From: Bacillus horti
GTDB lineage: Bacteria > Bacillota > Bacilli > Caldalkalibacillales > JCM-10596
Reading direction: 5' to 3'
Length of the DNA stretch: 64,000 nt
NCBI RefSeq assembly: GCF_030813115.1
Contig: NZ_JAUSTY010000002.1
Location: 62,001-126,000, forward strand
Positions 55,207 to 63,998 of this stretch are shown here, one piece after another (position 1 is the first letter of the stretch; each line of letters opens with the position of its first letter). Both the position numbers and the translations under genes were made by a program. The notes under the pieces were generated by a model. The model saw only the letters and a list, made by a program, of their open reading frames with translations. It ran no database searches and was not told the origin of the DNA.

Positions 55207-55539
55207 CTACGTTTCTGGAGTAGCTGTTTCTACCTGAATAGCTACAATTCCTATGATGATAAGTATGATGCCACTAATTTGGATAAGTGTGAGGGTATCA
55301 CCAAGGAATTGAACTCCTATTAAAGCAACAGACAAAACCCCGACACCTGACCAAATAGCGTAACCAACCCCTATCGTCATCCCGTTTTTCAGACTTAAAG
55401 AAAAGGTGAAATAAGAGGATACAGCAAATACTATGGTTATTATTGTTGGAAATGGTGCAGTAAACCCTTCAGAAAACCGCGCCGCAAGTGCTGCAATAAT
55501 TTCTAAAAAAATGGCTGTTAAAAGATAAAGATAGGCCAA
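55207..55539 (-). CDS. small multidrug resistance transporter subunit
   Basis: 110 residues, four membrane spans, SMR family. The essential membrane Glu lies in TAIFLEIIAALAARFSEGF, and YAIWSGVGVLSVALIG is the conserved third-helix motif. It is paired with a second SMR gene 35 bases upstream; such two-gene sets (EbrAB, YkkCD type) export cations as heterodimers. The substrate is unknown. It is probably controlled by the divergent LysR gene. Confidence 0.92.
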   Translation of the reverse strand: MAYLYLLTAIFLEIIAALAARFSEGFTAPFPTIITIVFAVSSYFTFSLSLKNGMTIGVGYAIWSGVGVLSVALIGVQFLGDTLTLIQISGIILIIIGIVAIQVETATPET

Positions 55540-55574
55540 CGTAAAACTCCTCCCTAACTTTTAATAAGTTAACG

Positions 55575-55895
55575 CTAAATGGCTCCAAGCTCTAGCGCAA
55601 TAACACCAACAATGATAAGCGCGATTCCGTAAACCTGGACTTTTGTTAGATATTCTTTAAAAAAAAGCAGACCAAAAATAGCTATAACCACTACTCCAAT
55701 ACCAGCCCAAATGGCATAGCCAATCCCTATATTGAGGCCATATTGAAGACTTATAGCAAAGAAAAAGTAGGAAGCTATAATGACTATGATGGTTGCCAAA
55801 CTAGGAAGGAGTTTTTTAAATCCCTCTGAATATCGGCTTGTAATAGCCCCAGTAACTTCAGCAATAATAGTAAGTGCTAAAAAAAGATAGGCCAT
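55575..55895 (-). CDS. small multidrug resistance transporter subunit
   Basis: 106 residues, SMR family, with the membrane Glu in LTIIAEVTGAITSRYSEGF and YAIWAGIGVVVIAIFG. It is the first gene of the pair, transcribed divergently from the LysR regulator, and AGGAGGT precedes the start. The two proteins are clearly related and have opposite charge bias in their loops only to a small degree, so dual-topology assembly cannot be judged by eye. Confidence 0.92.
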   Translation of the reverse strand: MAYLFLALTIIAEVTGAITSRYSEGFKKLLPSLATIIVIIASYFFFAISLQYGLNIGIGYAIWAGIGVVVIAIFGLLFFKEYLTKVQVYGIALIIVGVIALELGAI

Positions 55896-55977
55896 ATCTC
55901 AAAACCTCCTTTATATCTCTATGGTTTCAGTATAAATCTCCAATTGCATCATGTATAATGATTAAAAGTTATATTGA

Positions 55978-55994
55978 TATCATTAATAATGATA
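55978..55994. promoter_or_regulatory. palindromic operator candidate between SMR and LysR genes
   Basis: TATCATT-AAT-AATGATA, a perfect 7-bp dyad, lies 19 bases before the LysR start and 83 bases from the SMR start. It is a fit place for LysR autoregulation. A TATAAT at 55954-55959 is the likely -10 of lysR. Confidence 0.5.
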
Positions 55995-56012
55995 GAGGTG
56001 GGGGAGTTTGAC

Positions 56013-56867
56013 ATGGAATTAAGCGATTTAAAGGTTTTTCAAGCGATAGCTGAGGAATCAAGTATTTCAGGAGCAGCGAAGCGGTTAGATTATGTTCAAT
56101 CTAATGTCACCGCTAGACTACGTAAGCTTGAGGATGAATTAGGCGTTTTGCTTTTTCATAGAAGTGTTAAGGGTCTTACAATTACAGAAAAAGGCCTACT
56201 CTTTCGAAAATATGCCAATACGATTTTACAATTAGCCGATGAGTCAATTAGAGTTTTGCAAGATGAGGATAAACCGAGTGGAACATTACGTATAGGGGTT
56301 GTAGAAACGGTTACATGTGGTCATTTTATGAATATCATAGCCACCTTCCAAAAGCAGTACCAACAAGTGACATTACGTTTGGAAACAGGAAACTCTGAAG
56401 TGTTAATGGAGAAGATCAAGAATTATGAATTGGATGCTGCTTTTGTAACAGGAGATCTAAGCTCATCTGAATTTAGTCTGGATTACGTGCAAACGGATGA
56501 GATTGTCCTTTTATCAAAAGAAGAAAAGTCTATCGCTTCATTATTACAATCTAGATGGGCTGTCTCTCCTAAGGGCTGTCCGTTTAGAAGAAAGTTAGAA
56601 CAGTGGTATCAAGACTCGAAATTAGAGCTTTCTGAGATTATTGAAATCAGCTCACTTGAGACCTTATTAAGCAGTGTTAAGGAAGGAATTACAGCAACAA
56701 TATTACCAAAATCGGTATTAACCGGATCATATGAGCACCTACATGTTGTCCCTATTCCAGAGGTGTACCGCTACATTGAAACGGGATTGATAAGCAGGAA
56801 GGAAAAATACGTTAATCATGCCTATAAAGCTTTTGCAACTTTAGTTCAAGAACGAGGATTATTTTAA
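56013..56867 (+). CDS. LysR-family transcriptional regulator
   Basis: 284 residues from the ATG at 56013 (GAGGTGGGGGAG upstream). The winged HTH MELSDLKVFQAIAEESSISGAAKRLDYVQSNVTARLRKLEDELG is followed by a periplasmic-binding-like sensor domain (TLRIGVVETVTCGHFMNII). Divergent to the two SMR transporters, which it most likely controls; the inducer is unknown. The three genes interrupt the ylyA-lspA order of Bacillus and look like one acquired module. Confidence 0.92.
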   Translation: MELSDLKVFQAIAEESSISGAAKRLDYVQSNVTARLRKLEDELGVLLFHRSVKGLTITEKGLLFRKYANTILQLADESIRVLQDEDKPSGTLRIGVVETVTCGHFMNIIATFQKQYQQVTLRLETGNSEVLMEKIKNYELDAAFVTGDLSSSEFSLDYVQTDEIVLLSKEEKSIASLLQSRWAVSPKGCPFRRKLEQWYQDSKLELSEIIEISSLETLLSSVKEGITATILPKSVLTGSYEHLHVVPIPEVYRYIETGLISRKEKYVNHAYKAFATLVQERGLF

Positions 56868-56945
56868 AGAAAGTTGTTGAACACCTGGGGATATGCTAAA
56901 ATTTGAAAGATATTTATTTTGTTTGATGTTCAAGGAGGAGCGCTC

Positions 56946-57449
56946 GTGGTTGTATTCTATTTTATCCTTGTAGGGATTGTTATTGCTTTGGACCAATGGT
57001 CCAAGTGGCTAGTACTGACGAAGATGTCACTAAGGGAGTCCATTCCTATTATTGATGAGGTTTTATATCTAACTTCTCATCGTAATAAGGGGGCTGCATT
57101 CGGCATTTTACAGGATCAGCGCTGGTTTTTTATCATTGTTACATCAGTGGTCATTATTGCTATTGCGTATGTTCTTATTAGGCATCGTTCCTCACTCAGA
57201 GGTCTTGTATCCTGGTCTCTTGCATTAATTTTAGGAGGAGCAATCGGAAATTATATAGATCGAGTCAGATTTGGCGAAGTAGTCGATTTTGTAGACGTAA
57301 AAATTTCACTATTCTCCTTTTACTATGATTTCCCTATTTTTAATATTGCAGACAGTGCTTTAGTGATTGGCGTTGGCTTATTATTACTGGACACAATTAT
57401 AGATATGATTAAGGAAAAGAAAGAAAAAAAGGCGGCTATTTCAGAATAG
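56946..57449 (+). CDS. lspA: prolipoprotein signal peptidase
   Basis: 167 residues from the GTG at 56946 (AAGGAGGA 6 bases upstream). Four membrane segments; catalytic aspartates lie in the conserved NYIDRVRFGEVVDFVDV and FNIADSALVIGVGLLL. It cleaves the signal peptides of lipoproteins after lipid attachment, including GerC and the small lipoprotein in this window. It is followed by rluD, as in Bacillus. Confidence 0.95.
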   Translation: MVVFYFILVGIVIALDQWSKWLVLTKMSLRESIPIIDEVLYLTSHRNKGAAFGILQDQRWFFIIVTSVVIIAIAYVLIRHRSSLRGLVSWSLALILGGAIGNYIDRVRFGEVVDFVDVKISLFSFYYDFPIFNIADSALVIGVGLLLLDTIIDMIKEKKEKKAAISE

Positions 57450-57496
57450 CATGTAGACATATTTAAATAGACATATTTTAAAGGGTGAACGCTAGA

Positions 57497-58414
57497 ATGA
57501 ATACAGCTGTGCAAATTTTTGATTGGAAATATGAAGAAACGAGCTTTGAACGAATAGATACATTTTTATCGGCTGAGCAGAGTGAATGGAGCCGTTCACA
57601 GATTCAGCAATGGATAAAGGACGGACTTGTTACGGTGAACGATAAGTCAGTCAAAGCTAACTATAAGCTGAAAATGGGCGACCTTATCGTTGTGCGTATT
57701 TTACCACCTAAGGAGCTAAGCATCGAACCTGAGGATATCCCTCTACATATCGTGTTTGAGGATGAAGATGTGATCGTGGTCAATAAACAAAGAGGGCTAG
57801 TGGTTCATCCAGCACCGGGGCATTATTCTGGAACACTAGTTAATGGACTTTTATATCATTGTAAAGACTTATCTGGGATTAATGGAATCCTAAGACCGGG
57901 TATCGTTCACCGCATAGATAAGGATACATCAGGATTACTCATGGTGGCGAAAAACGACCAAGCTCATGCTGCTTTAGCTGAACAGCTAAAGGAACATACT
58001 ACGATTAGAAAATATATGGCTATAGTGCATGGTCAGGTTAAGCATGATAAAGGGACAATTGATGCTCCGATTGGCCGGGACCCAAAGAATAGGCAGCAAA
58101 TGAGCGTGGTAAAAGAAGGAAAGCCAGCTGTTACTCATTTTACTGTGCTAGAAAGATGGCTTAATTTTACTTTAGTAGAGCTGCAGCTTGAAACAGGAAG
58201 GACACACCAAATTAGAGTGCATATGAAGTATATTGGTCATCCATTAGCTGGTGACCCGAAGTATGGTCCCTCTAAAACCCTTCCGATTGACGGTCAGGCA
58301 TTACATGCTCAGGCGCTAGGGTTTAAGCATCCTAGAACTGACCAGGATTTATACTTTGAAGCTCCTCTTCCAGAAGACATGGAAAAAGCGATCACTCTCG
58401 CTCAAGAAAATTAA
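57497..58414 (+). CDS. rluD: RluA/RluD family pseudouridine synthase (YlyB)
   Basis: 305 residues from the ATG at 57497 (AAGGGTGA upstream; GTG at 57485 overlaps that site). An S4 domain (RIDTFLSAEQSEWSRSQIQQWIKDGLVTVN) precedes the catalytic HRIDKDTSGLLMVAKN with the active Asp. It ends with LETGRTHQIRVHMKYIGHPLAGDPKYG. It makes pseudouridines in 23S rRNA. In B. subtilis the pyr operon follows; here rnhB does. Confidence 0.94.
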   Translation: MNTAVQIFDWKYEETSFERIDTFLSAEQSEWSRSQIQQWIKDGLVTVNDKSVKANYKLKMGDLIVVRILPPKELSIEPEDIPLHIVFEDEDVIVVNKQRGLVVHPAPGHYSGTLVNGLLYHCKDLSGINGILRPGIVHRIDKDTSGLLMVAKNDQAHAALAEQLKEHTTIRKYMAIVHGQVKHDKGTIDAPIGRDPKNRQQMSVVKEGKPAVTHFTVLERWLNFTLVELQLETGRTHQIRVHMKYIGHPLAGDPKYGPSKTLPIDGQALHAQALGFKHPRTDQDLYFEAPLPEDMEKAITLAQEN

Positions 58415-58470
58415 CGAGCAACGTGCAAACATCTTGAAGGTTTTTTAAAGTTTGTGTCGAAATATGAGAG

Positions 58471-59298
58471 ATGGATTGTGTATTTCATGAACGGCTGGTG
58501 AAGGAAATGTTGTTTGATGGCTTAACGATTACGGAAATAAAACAAAAAATCTCTTCTGCTACTTCTGTGGAGCTTGAAGGGTATATACCACTACTTGAAA
58601 CGGATTCCCGAGCAGGAGTTCAACGTCTGGCGGATCAATGCAAGAGGAAGGTAGCAGAAGAGCATAGAAAACTCCTTCATTGGGAGACGATTAATCAGGA
58701 GGAAAAAAGGCTTCGTGAGAAGGGATTCCTCCATATAGCTGGAGTTGATGAAGTAGGACGTGGTCCATTAGCAGGACCCGTTGTTACAGCTGCTGTCATC
58801 CTACCTGCTGGCTTTGAATGTATAGGAATTAATGATTCGAAGCAACTGAAAAAGGAAGAACGAGAGGCTTTTGCCAAGATCATTAAGGAGCAGGCTATTA
58901 GTCATTCGATTGCCTTTGTGGATGCACGGGATATTGATCGGCTTAATATTTATCAGGCTACACTACTTGCCATGAAGCAAGCTGTTGAATCCTGTTCTAC
59001 GCCACCAGATTATTGCTTGATTGATGCGATGAATCCTTCCATTTCTATCCCTTACGAATCCCTCATCAAGGGAGACGCAAAATCTGTTTCCATTGCAGCG
59101 GCCTCTATTCTAGCCAAGGTTACGAGAGATCAATGGATGACAGAGATCGCTCAGCTTTATCCGCAATACGGGTTTGAGAACCATATGGGCTATGCGACCC
59201 CTGAGCACCAAGAGGCATTGCGTAAATATGGTCCAACCCCCATTCATAGACAAACGTTTATTAAAGCGTTTATTAATGAAAAAAGGGAGGCTGATTAG
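58471..59298 (+). CDS. rnhB: ribonuclease HII
   Basis: 275 residues. The catalytic GVDEVGRGPLAGPVVTAAVI with Asp-Glu-Gly and DSKQLKKEER are standard; SIAAASILAKVTRDQWM gives the third acid region. The 85-residue N-terminal extension with SRAGVQRLADQCKRKVAEEH is typical of Bacillus RNase HII and binds substrate. The start is uncertain: the ATG at 58471 has a poor ribosome site, and a GTG near 58498 or the ATG at 58507 could serve. Confidence 0.94.
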   Translation: MDCVFHERLVKEMLFDGLTITEIKQKISSATSVELEGYIPLLETDSRAGVQRLADQCKRKVAEEHRKLLHWETINQEEKRLREKGFLHIAGVDEVGRGPLAGPVVTAAVILPAGFECIGINDSKQLKKEEREAFAKIIKEQAISHSIAFVDARDIDRLNIYQATLLAMKQAVESCSTPPDYCLIDAMNPSISIPYESLIKGDAKSVSIAAASILAKVTRDQWMTEIAQLYPQYGFENHMGYATPEHQEALRKYGPTPIHRQTFIKAFINEKREAD

Positions 59299-59299
59299 G

Positions 59300-61168
59300 A
59301 TGGCTTTAGGAAATATCTTACAATCCATGTTTCGTACTCCAAGAGCGTCTAATAATCATGTCCTGACACTTACATCAGGACAGGTGGTTAAAGGCGAGGT
59401 TTTGCAGCTTTATCCAAATGATCATGCTTTGGTTAAACTAGGCTCTATGCAGGTTCAGGCTAAGCTTGAGGCTCCTCTTGAAGCTGGCTTACGTTCGTGG
59501 TTTCAGGTCCAAGGCTCTGCTCACCCCATTACACTTAAGCTCGTTTCTGCGCCTCAGCATTTAGGGCATCAGGGGCAAACTGATTTAGCTCAATTGCTCC
59601 AATTTTTCGGAATGAAGTCTTCAGCGTTAGGGGAAAAGCTCCTTCAGTTTTTTCTTCAGGAGCAGTTGCCTATGACCAAGCAAAATGTTCGATCAGGAAC
59701 GCAGATTCTTGAGCAGCTTGGAACTAGAAGTGAGACTCTCCAAGCGATAAAATTTGCTGTTCAAAAAGGACTCCCTTTATCCAAAGAAATTATTCAATCC
59801 CTACAGAGCTTCTCACAAAACTCATCCTTAGCTTATCAAATCAGAGATGTGGCGGCAGCTCTACCCTCACAGGCTAGAGGGGAGCTACAAAACCTACTGC
59901 AAAGAATGGGGCAGGATATTGTTCAAAGACCCAACGGTTTATTGCTGTTTTTACAGCGGATGGGTGTCCAATTAGAATCGACCATGTCTAAAGCCATGAC
60001 ATCCTTCACACCTGCACCTGTTCCTCCAACCCCTTCTACCCAACAAGCTTCTGTCGTTCAACCTGTCACTCATACTGGAACACAGGAGCAAGTGACTCAG
60101 GCAGGCTTTTCTTCCTCGTCTGGGGCTATTGGCTCACCATCTAGTCCTTCTTCATCTTTATTGGAGAATAATAGGGTAGCCTTGACTCGTGAACAAGGAG
60201 GTCAGGTTCCTGGACGAACAGCTGAAGCAAATCCAGGGGCACAGGGTGACAGAGTTCCCACAGAATCTCGACAGGTCAATATGAATGCTCAATCTGTGAC
60301 AAATGCTTTAATGGATACAGTTTCTAAGGTTACTCAAGCTACCGGTCAACAAGGGCAGCCTGCTAATCATACACCTGTCCAGTCATTTGCGAGTGAAACG
60401 GCTGTTTTTACTCGTTCATCAGAAACAGCTCGTGCACAAGAGACAGGACAGGCTAACCAAGGAAGCAATACTACTGTTACAAACAGTTCACAGGGAAGCT
60501 CCTCTTCGCAATTTACAGATACTATGCTAAGGGGAACAGAGGCCGGGGGCGGACGCCTTTTTTCAGATATATCTACAGCTAATACTTCTGCTATTCAGAA
60601 TCAATCTGCGGAGGGACAGCAACCAACAACTTTAAAGTCTTATCTAATGCAGCTTTTACAATCCCAAGAGCTATCCAAGCAGGCAGCTGAAAAGGTACAA
60701 GGTCTCATTCATACGATTCAGGGACAGCAGATTCTTCTATCCTCTGAAACACAGCAGCCGATTCAAACGTTTATGTTTCAAGCCTTTTATCCGTTTGGAG
60801 CAGAGCTGAGGTCAATTTACGGGCAGATTTCAGGTAAAAAGGAAAAAGGGAAAATTGACCCGGAAAACTGTAGAATGTTTTTTCACTTAGAGCTACCAGA
60901 GCTAGGGCAAACTGAAATAGATGTTACCATTCAGTCCAATTATCTAGCTATTACTTTATATAGTAAGCAGGTACCGCACGAAGGACATGAATGGCTAAAA
61001 GAAAATGAAGTACAGGTCAAGGAAGCTATGAACCAGTTAGGCTATACGCTAACGTCTGTGAAGTGGAAGGAAGTTCAAATGAATGAACCTATGATGTACC
61101 ATCCAAGTATTGAAGCATCCCGCCTGTATAGTCAGAGTTCCTTTCAAGGAGTGGATATTCGTTTATGA
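59300..61168 (+). CDS. ylqG: FliK-like hook-length-control domain protein YlqG
   Basis: 622 residues from the ATG at 59300 (GGGAGG upstream), 1 base after rnhB. The first 220 residues are folded. Residues about 230-420 are a low-complexity Q/S/T/P/G linker, and the C-terminal part (PFGAELRSIYGQISGKKEKGKIDPENCRMFFHLELPELGQTEIDVTI) resembles the FliK C-terminal domain. It overlaps ylqH, a FlhB-like protein, by 4 bases; FliK and FlhB cooperate in flagellar secretion switching. Its own role is undetermined. Confidence 0.85.
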   Translation: MALGNILQSMFRTPRASNNHVLTLTSGQVVKGEVLQLYPNDHALVKLGSMQVQAKLEAPLEAGLRSWFQVQGSAHPITLKLVSAPQHLGHQGQTDLAQLLQFFGMKSSALGEKLLQFFLQEQLPMTKQNVRSGTQILEQLGTRSETLQAIKFAVQKGLPLSKEIIQSLQSFSQNSSLAYQIRDVAAALPSQARGELQNLLQRMGQDIVQRPNGLLLFLQRMGVQLESTMSKAMTSFTPAPVPPTPSTQQASVVQPVTHTGTQEQVTQAGFSSSSGAIGSPSSPSSSLLENNRVALTREQGGQVPGRTAEANPGAQGDRVPTESRQVNMNAQSVTNALMDTVSKVTQATGQQGQPANHTPVQSFASETAVFTRSSETARAQETGQANQGSNTTVTNSSQGSSSSQFTDTMLRGTEAGGGRLFSDISTANTSAIQNQSAEGQQPTTLKSYLMQLLQSQELSKQAAEKVQGLIHTIQGQQILLSSETQQPIQTFMFQAFYPFGAELRSIYGQISGKKEKGKIDPENCRMFFHLELPELGQTEIDVTIQSNYLAITLYSKQVPHEGHEWLKENEVQVKEAMNQLGYTLTSVKWKEVQMNEPMMYHPSIEASRLYSQSSFQGVDIRL

Positions 61169-61452
61169 ACAACAGGACGGAGCAGTATAAGAAAGCAGTT
61201 GCTTTACACTATCAGCCTGATTCCAGTAAAGCGCCAATGGTCAAAGCAAAAGGGAATGGACTAGTTGCTGAAGAAATTATCAAATTAGCTAAGGAAAACG
61301 GAGTGCCTATTCAAGAGGACCCAGCCTTAGTTCAGCTTTTAGCTCAGATTGAGATAGATAAAGAAATTCCTGCTGAGCTTTATGGAGTGGTGGCCGAAGT
61401 GATGGCTTTGGTATATAGAATGGAGAAAAAGGCTGCGGGCTGGCATGACTAA
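61165..61452 (+). CDS. ylqH: FlhB cytoplasmic-domain homolog YlqH
   Basis: 95 residues that match only the C-terminal part of FlhB/EscU (KKAVALHYQPDSSKAPMVKAKGNGLVAEEIIKLAKENGVPIQEDPALVQLLAQIEIDKEIP). The membrane domain and the self-cleaving NPTH motif that precede it in FlhB are absent, so the protein looks like the released fragment produced as an independent gene. It lies in a tight unit with ylqG and yraN (overlaps of 4 and 8 bases). Confidence 0.9.
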   Translation: MNNRTEQYKKAVALHYQPDSSKAPMVKAKGNGLVAEEIIKLAKENGVPIQEDPALVQLLAQIEIDKEIPAELYGVVAEVMALVYRMEKKAAGWHD

Positions 61453-61810
61453 ACGAAGACAGGCTATAGGAAAATATGGGGAACAGCTCGCACTAAAGCA
61501 GTATGAATTGGCCGGGTATTCCCTACTTTTCCACAATTATCGCTGTCCTCTCGGTGAAATTGATTTAATTATGCGTAAAGGCCACACCATATTGTTTATC
61601 GAGGTGAGGACTCGCACAAGTACAACATATGGGACAGCTGAAGAATCGGTGACTCCAAGAAAGCAGCAGAAAATACGAAAAGTATCTAGTTTTTTTCTCC
61701 AGAAAAACCCTCAATACCTGCAAGTTAATCTCCAGTTTGATGTCGTAACCGTATACCTTGATCTTGATGAAAAGAAAGCGTGGTTTAATCGTATTGAACA
61801 TGCCTTTTAA
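61445..61810 (+). CDS. yraN: YraN family UPF0102 nuclease-like protein
   Basis: 121 residues with the restriction-endonuclease-like core: GKYGEQLALKQYELAGYSLLFHNYRCPLGEIDLIMRKGHTILFIEVRTRTS. The E, D, ExK set (GEIDLI and FIEVRTR, where K is replaced by R) is as in this family. Role unknown, often near rnhB and comM. It overlaps ylqH by 8 bases. Confidence 0.93.
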   Translation: MTKRRQAIGKYGEQLALKQYELAGYSLLFHNYRCPLGEIDLIMRKGHTILFIEVRTRTSTTYGTAEESVTPRKQQKIRKVSSFFLQKNPQYLQVNLQFDVVTVYLDLDEKKAWFNRIEHAF

Positions 61811-62116
61811 ACAGTTAAATGATCTTTGACCTATCCCTGTTTTAATCCTATTGTATGTTCTTCTATAGCTATATTCCCATAAGCCCTTCTATCAAGATAT
61901 TTAATTCCTCAAAGATATAGATCCCTTATGAAATATATGTATTTCTATGCGTTTCCTAATTAGAAAGCCTTCTAATAAAAAACTCACCTCGTATCAATGA
62001 TTATTACATTCCTAAAAGTTCCCTCTGCGTTTCTCTAATCGTATACAATGCCCAACAATAGATTTTATTTCAATATCATTTGTCACAGTTTAAATTAGCC
62101 AAAGGAGGTTTTCTAT
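61811..62116. other. yraN-comM intergenic region
   Basis: 306 AT-rich bases. I see the comM ribosome site (AAAGGAGGT, 62101-62109) and a possible -10 (TACAAT, 62044-62049), but no gene, terminator or repeat that I can support. Confidence 0.5.
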
Positions 62117-63721
62117 TTGTATGTAAAATGCTTTAGTGCGTATGTCCATGGTCTTGAAGGTCAGATCATAGAGGTGGAGGTGGATATTTCATCCGGTTTA
62201 CCTCATTTCGATATTGTTGGTCTTCCAGGCTCTGCTCTGAAAGAAGCAAAGGAAAGAGTACGTTCGGCTATAAAAAATAGCGGATTTCAATTTCCAAACA
62301 AGAGAATTACAGTAAATCTAGCGCCTGCAAATTTACGTAAGGAGGGTAGCTACTTTGACCTTGCTATCGCTTTTAGCATTCTTATAGCAGATCAACAAAT
62401 TAAAAGAACGAAATGGTTAGAGGATCAATTAAATGAAGCGTTGATCATTGGAGAGTTAGCTTTGGATGGTCAGGTTAGAAAAAATATGGGCATTCTGCCT
62501 CTTGTGATTGCTGCGAAAGAGAAGCATGTACAGCGTATTATTGTCCCTCAGGATAATGTATTAGAAGCTAACGCCTTACGGGAGGTTCGAGCAACGGGTG
62601 TAGCTCATTTAAGGGAATTTGTGCATAATATGCAGCAGGGTAGAGGACAACAAAGAGAGCTAAGAGAAGATGTTGTAAGAGCTGTTAATCCTATGGAAGT
62701 TGCTTCTCAGCAGAAGCCTTCAACTCTATGGCAGGGAGAGGATTTCGCTGATATTCATGGTCAGATACATGTGAAAAGAGCTTTTGAAATAGCGGCATGC
62801 GGTCATCACCACCTGCTTCTAAGCGGTCCTCCCGGCAGTGGAAAAACCCTCCTTGCCAAGAATTTTGTTTCTCTACTGCCTAAGCTCACAGTAAAGGAAG
62901 CCATTGAGGTGACTAGGATTTACAGTGTGGCAGGGTTGTTGAAGGAAGAAGAGGGTCTACGCTGGAAAAGAGCCATTCGCTCCCCACACCATACAACGAC
63001 CCAAGCGGCCATGATAGGAGGAGGTGTTCCGATCAAGCCTGGTGAAATATCACTAGCCCATTATGGTGTCCTATTTTTAGACGAATTCTTAGAGTTTAGA
63101 AGAGGAGTCGTAGAAGCTCTAAGAGAGCCTTTGCAAGAAGGTACAATAACCATAAATCGAAGTCATCATTCGTATCATTTTCCTGCTCATTTTCAGTTAA
63201 TCCTCGCTTTGAATCCGTGTCCATGTGGATACTATGGGTATGAGACAGAACGCAAGTCGTGTGTTTGCTCTGCCCATCAAGTAGCTAGCTATCAGAATAA
63301 GCTCTCTGGTCCACTGTTTGACAGGATTGATATGCACTTAGATGTCCCTCCGATCACCTATCAGGATTTAACCCATGGCAGTAAGGAATCTAGAAAGAAA
63401 ATCACAGACATCAATTATAATTATACTACTGCTAAAATGCGCTCAAGAATCGAAGAGGGGAGAGAGTACAAGCAATGGCGTTCCCCAACAGCTCCCTACA
63501 ATGGCTTACTAAGCCCTAAAGAGATCAAGAAAGAATGTGTACTTACTCCTGCTGCGGAGGAATTAATTAAACTTGCTTTTGAACAACTCCATATCAGCGC
63601 TCGATCCTATCATAAGATTCTTAAGCTTGGTCGCACTATTGCGGATATGAATAAATCTAAGGACATCGATGAAGTAGCGATTGCTGAGGCTATTCAGTTT
63701 CGTGTGCTGGACAGAGGATAA
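62117..63721 (+). CDS. comM: YifB/ComM family Mg chelatase-like AAA ATPase
   Basis: 534 residues: N-terminal ChlI/LonC-like domain (VEVDISSGLPHFDIVGLPGSALKEAKERVRSAIKNSGF), AAA+ domain with Walker A SGPPGSGKTLLAKN and Walker B GVLFLDEFLEF, a CPCGYYG zinc-like loop with later Cys residues, and the C-terminal helical domain. ComM drives branch migration during natural transformation in other bacteria. The start is TTG at 62117, 7 bases after AAAGGAGGT. Confidence 0.93.
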   Translation: MYVKCFSAYVHGLEGQIIEVEVDISSGLPHFDIVGLPGSALKEAKERVRSAIKNSGFQFPNKRITVNLAPANLRKEGSYFDLAIAFSILIADQQIKRTKWLEDQLNEALIIGELALDGQVRKNMGILPLVIAAKEKHVQRIIVPQDNVLEANALREVRATGVAHLREFVHNMQQGRGQQRELREDVVRAVNPMEVASQQKPSTLWQGEDFADIHGQIHVKRAFEIAACGHHHLLLSGPPGSGKTLLAKNFVSLLPKLTVKEAIEVTRIYSVAGLLKEEEGLRWKRAIRSPHHTTTQAAMIGGGVPIKPGEISLAHYGVLFLDEFLEFRRGVVEALREPLQEGTITINRSHHSYHFPAHFQLILALNPCPCGYYGYETERKSCVCSAHQVASYQNKLSGPLFDRIDMHLDVPPITYQDLTHGSKESRKKITDINYNYTTAKMRSRIEEGREYKQWRSPTAPYNGLLSPKEIKKECVLTPAAEELIKLAFEQLHISARSYHKILKLGRTIADMNKSKDIDEVAIAEAIQFRVLDRG

Positions 63722-63824
63722 AGTATAAAAGCTTTAATTTCATAATAATAATTTGTATCTTTATTAGATTAATGAGGTAATCATATAATGGATTCTTGTA
63801 AAGTTAGTTTATTGATTAAACACG

Positions 63825-63998
63825 TTAAAGTAAAGTCAATGATTTTTTAGTTTTTTTTATAGCCTTGGTTATTAAAGGAACGGTTATTGCTAATAGTAAT
63901 ATAAATGCCAGAAACATAAAAAATGTATTGTAACTAAAGTATACCAAGTTTGTATACTTATTTAAGCCAATAACTGAATCTTGAATGTAATCCTCAGA
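63825..63998 (-). CDS. partial membrane protein, C-terminal end
   Basis: 57 residues run from the window edge to a stop at 63825-63827. The stretch NTFFMFLAFILLLAITVPLITKAIKKTKKS is a membrane helix followed by a basic tail, as at the end of many MFS transporters. The start and most of the gene lie outside the window, so the family is not determined. Confidence 0.5.
   Translation of the reverse strand, partial: SEDYIQDSVIGLNKYTNLVYFSYNTFFMFLAFILLLAITVPLITKAIKKTKKSLTLL

Noticed and set aside
55896-56012. Guanidine riboswitch before the SMR genes
   Set aside because: SMR genes are often preceded by ykkC-type riboswitches, but only 117 bases are available between the divergent starts and none of the conserved ykkC core is visible.
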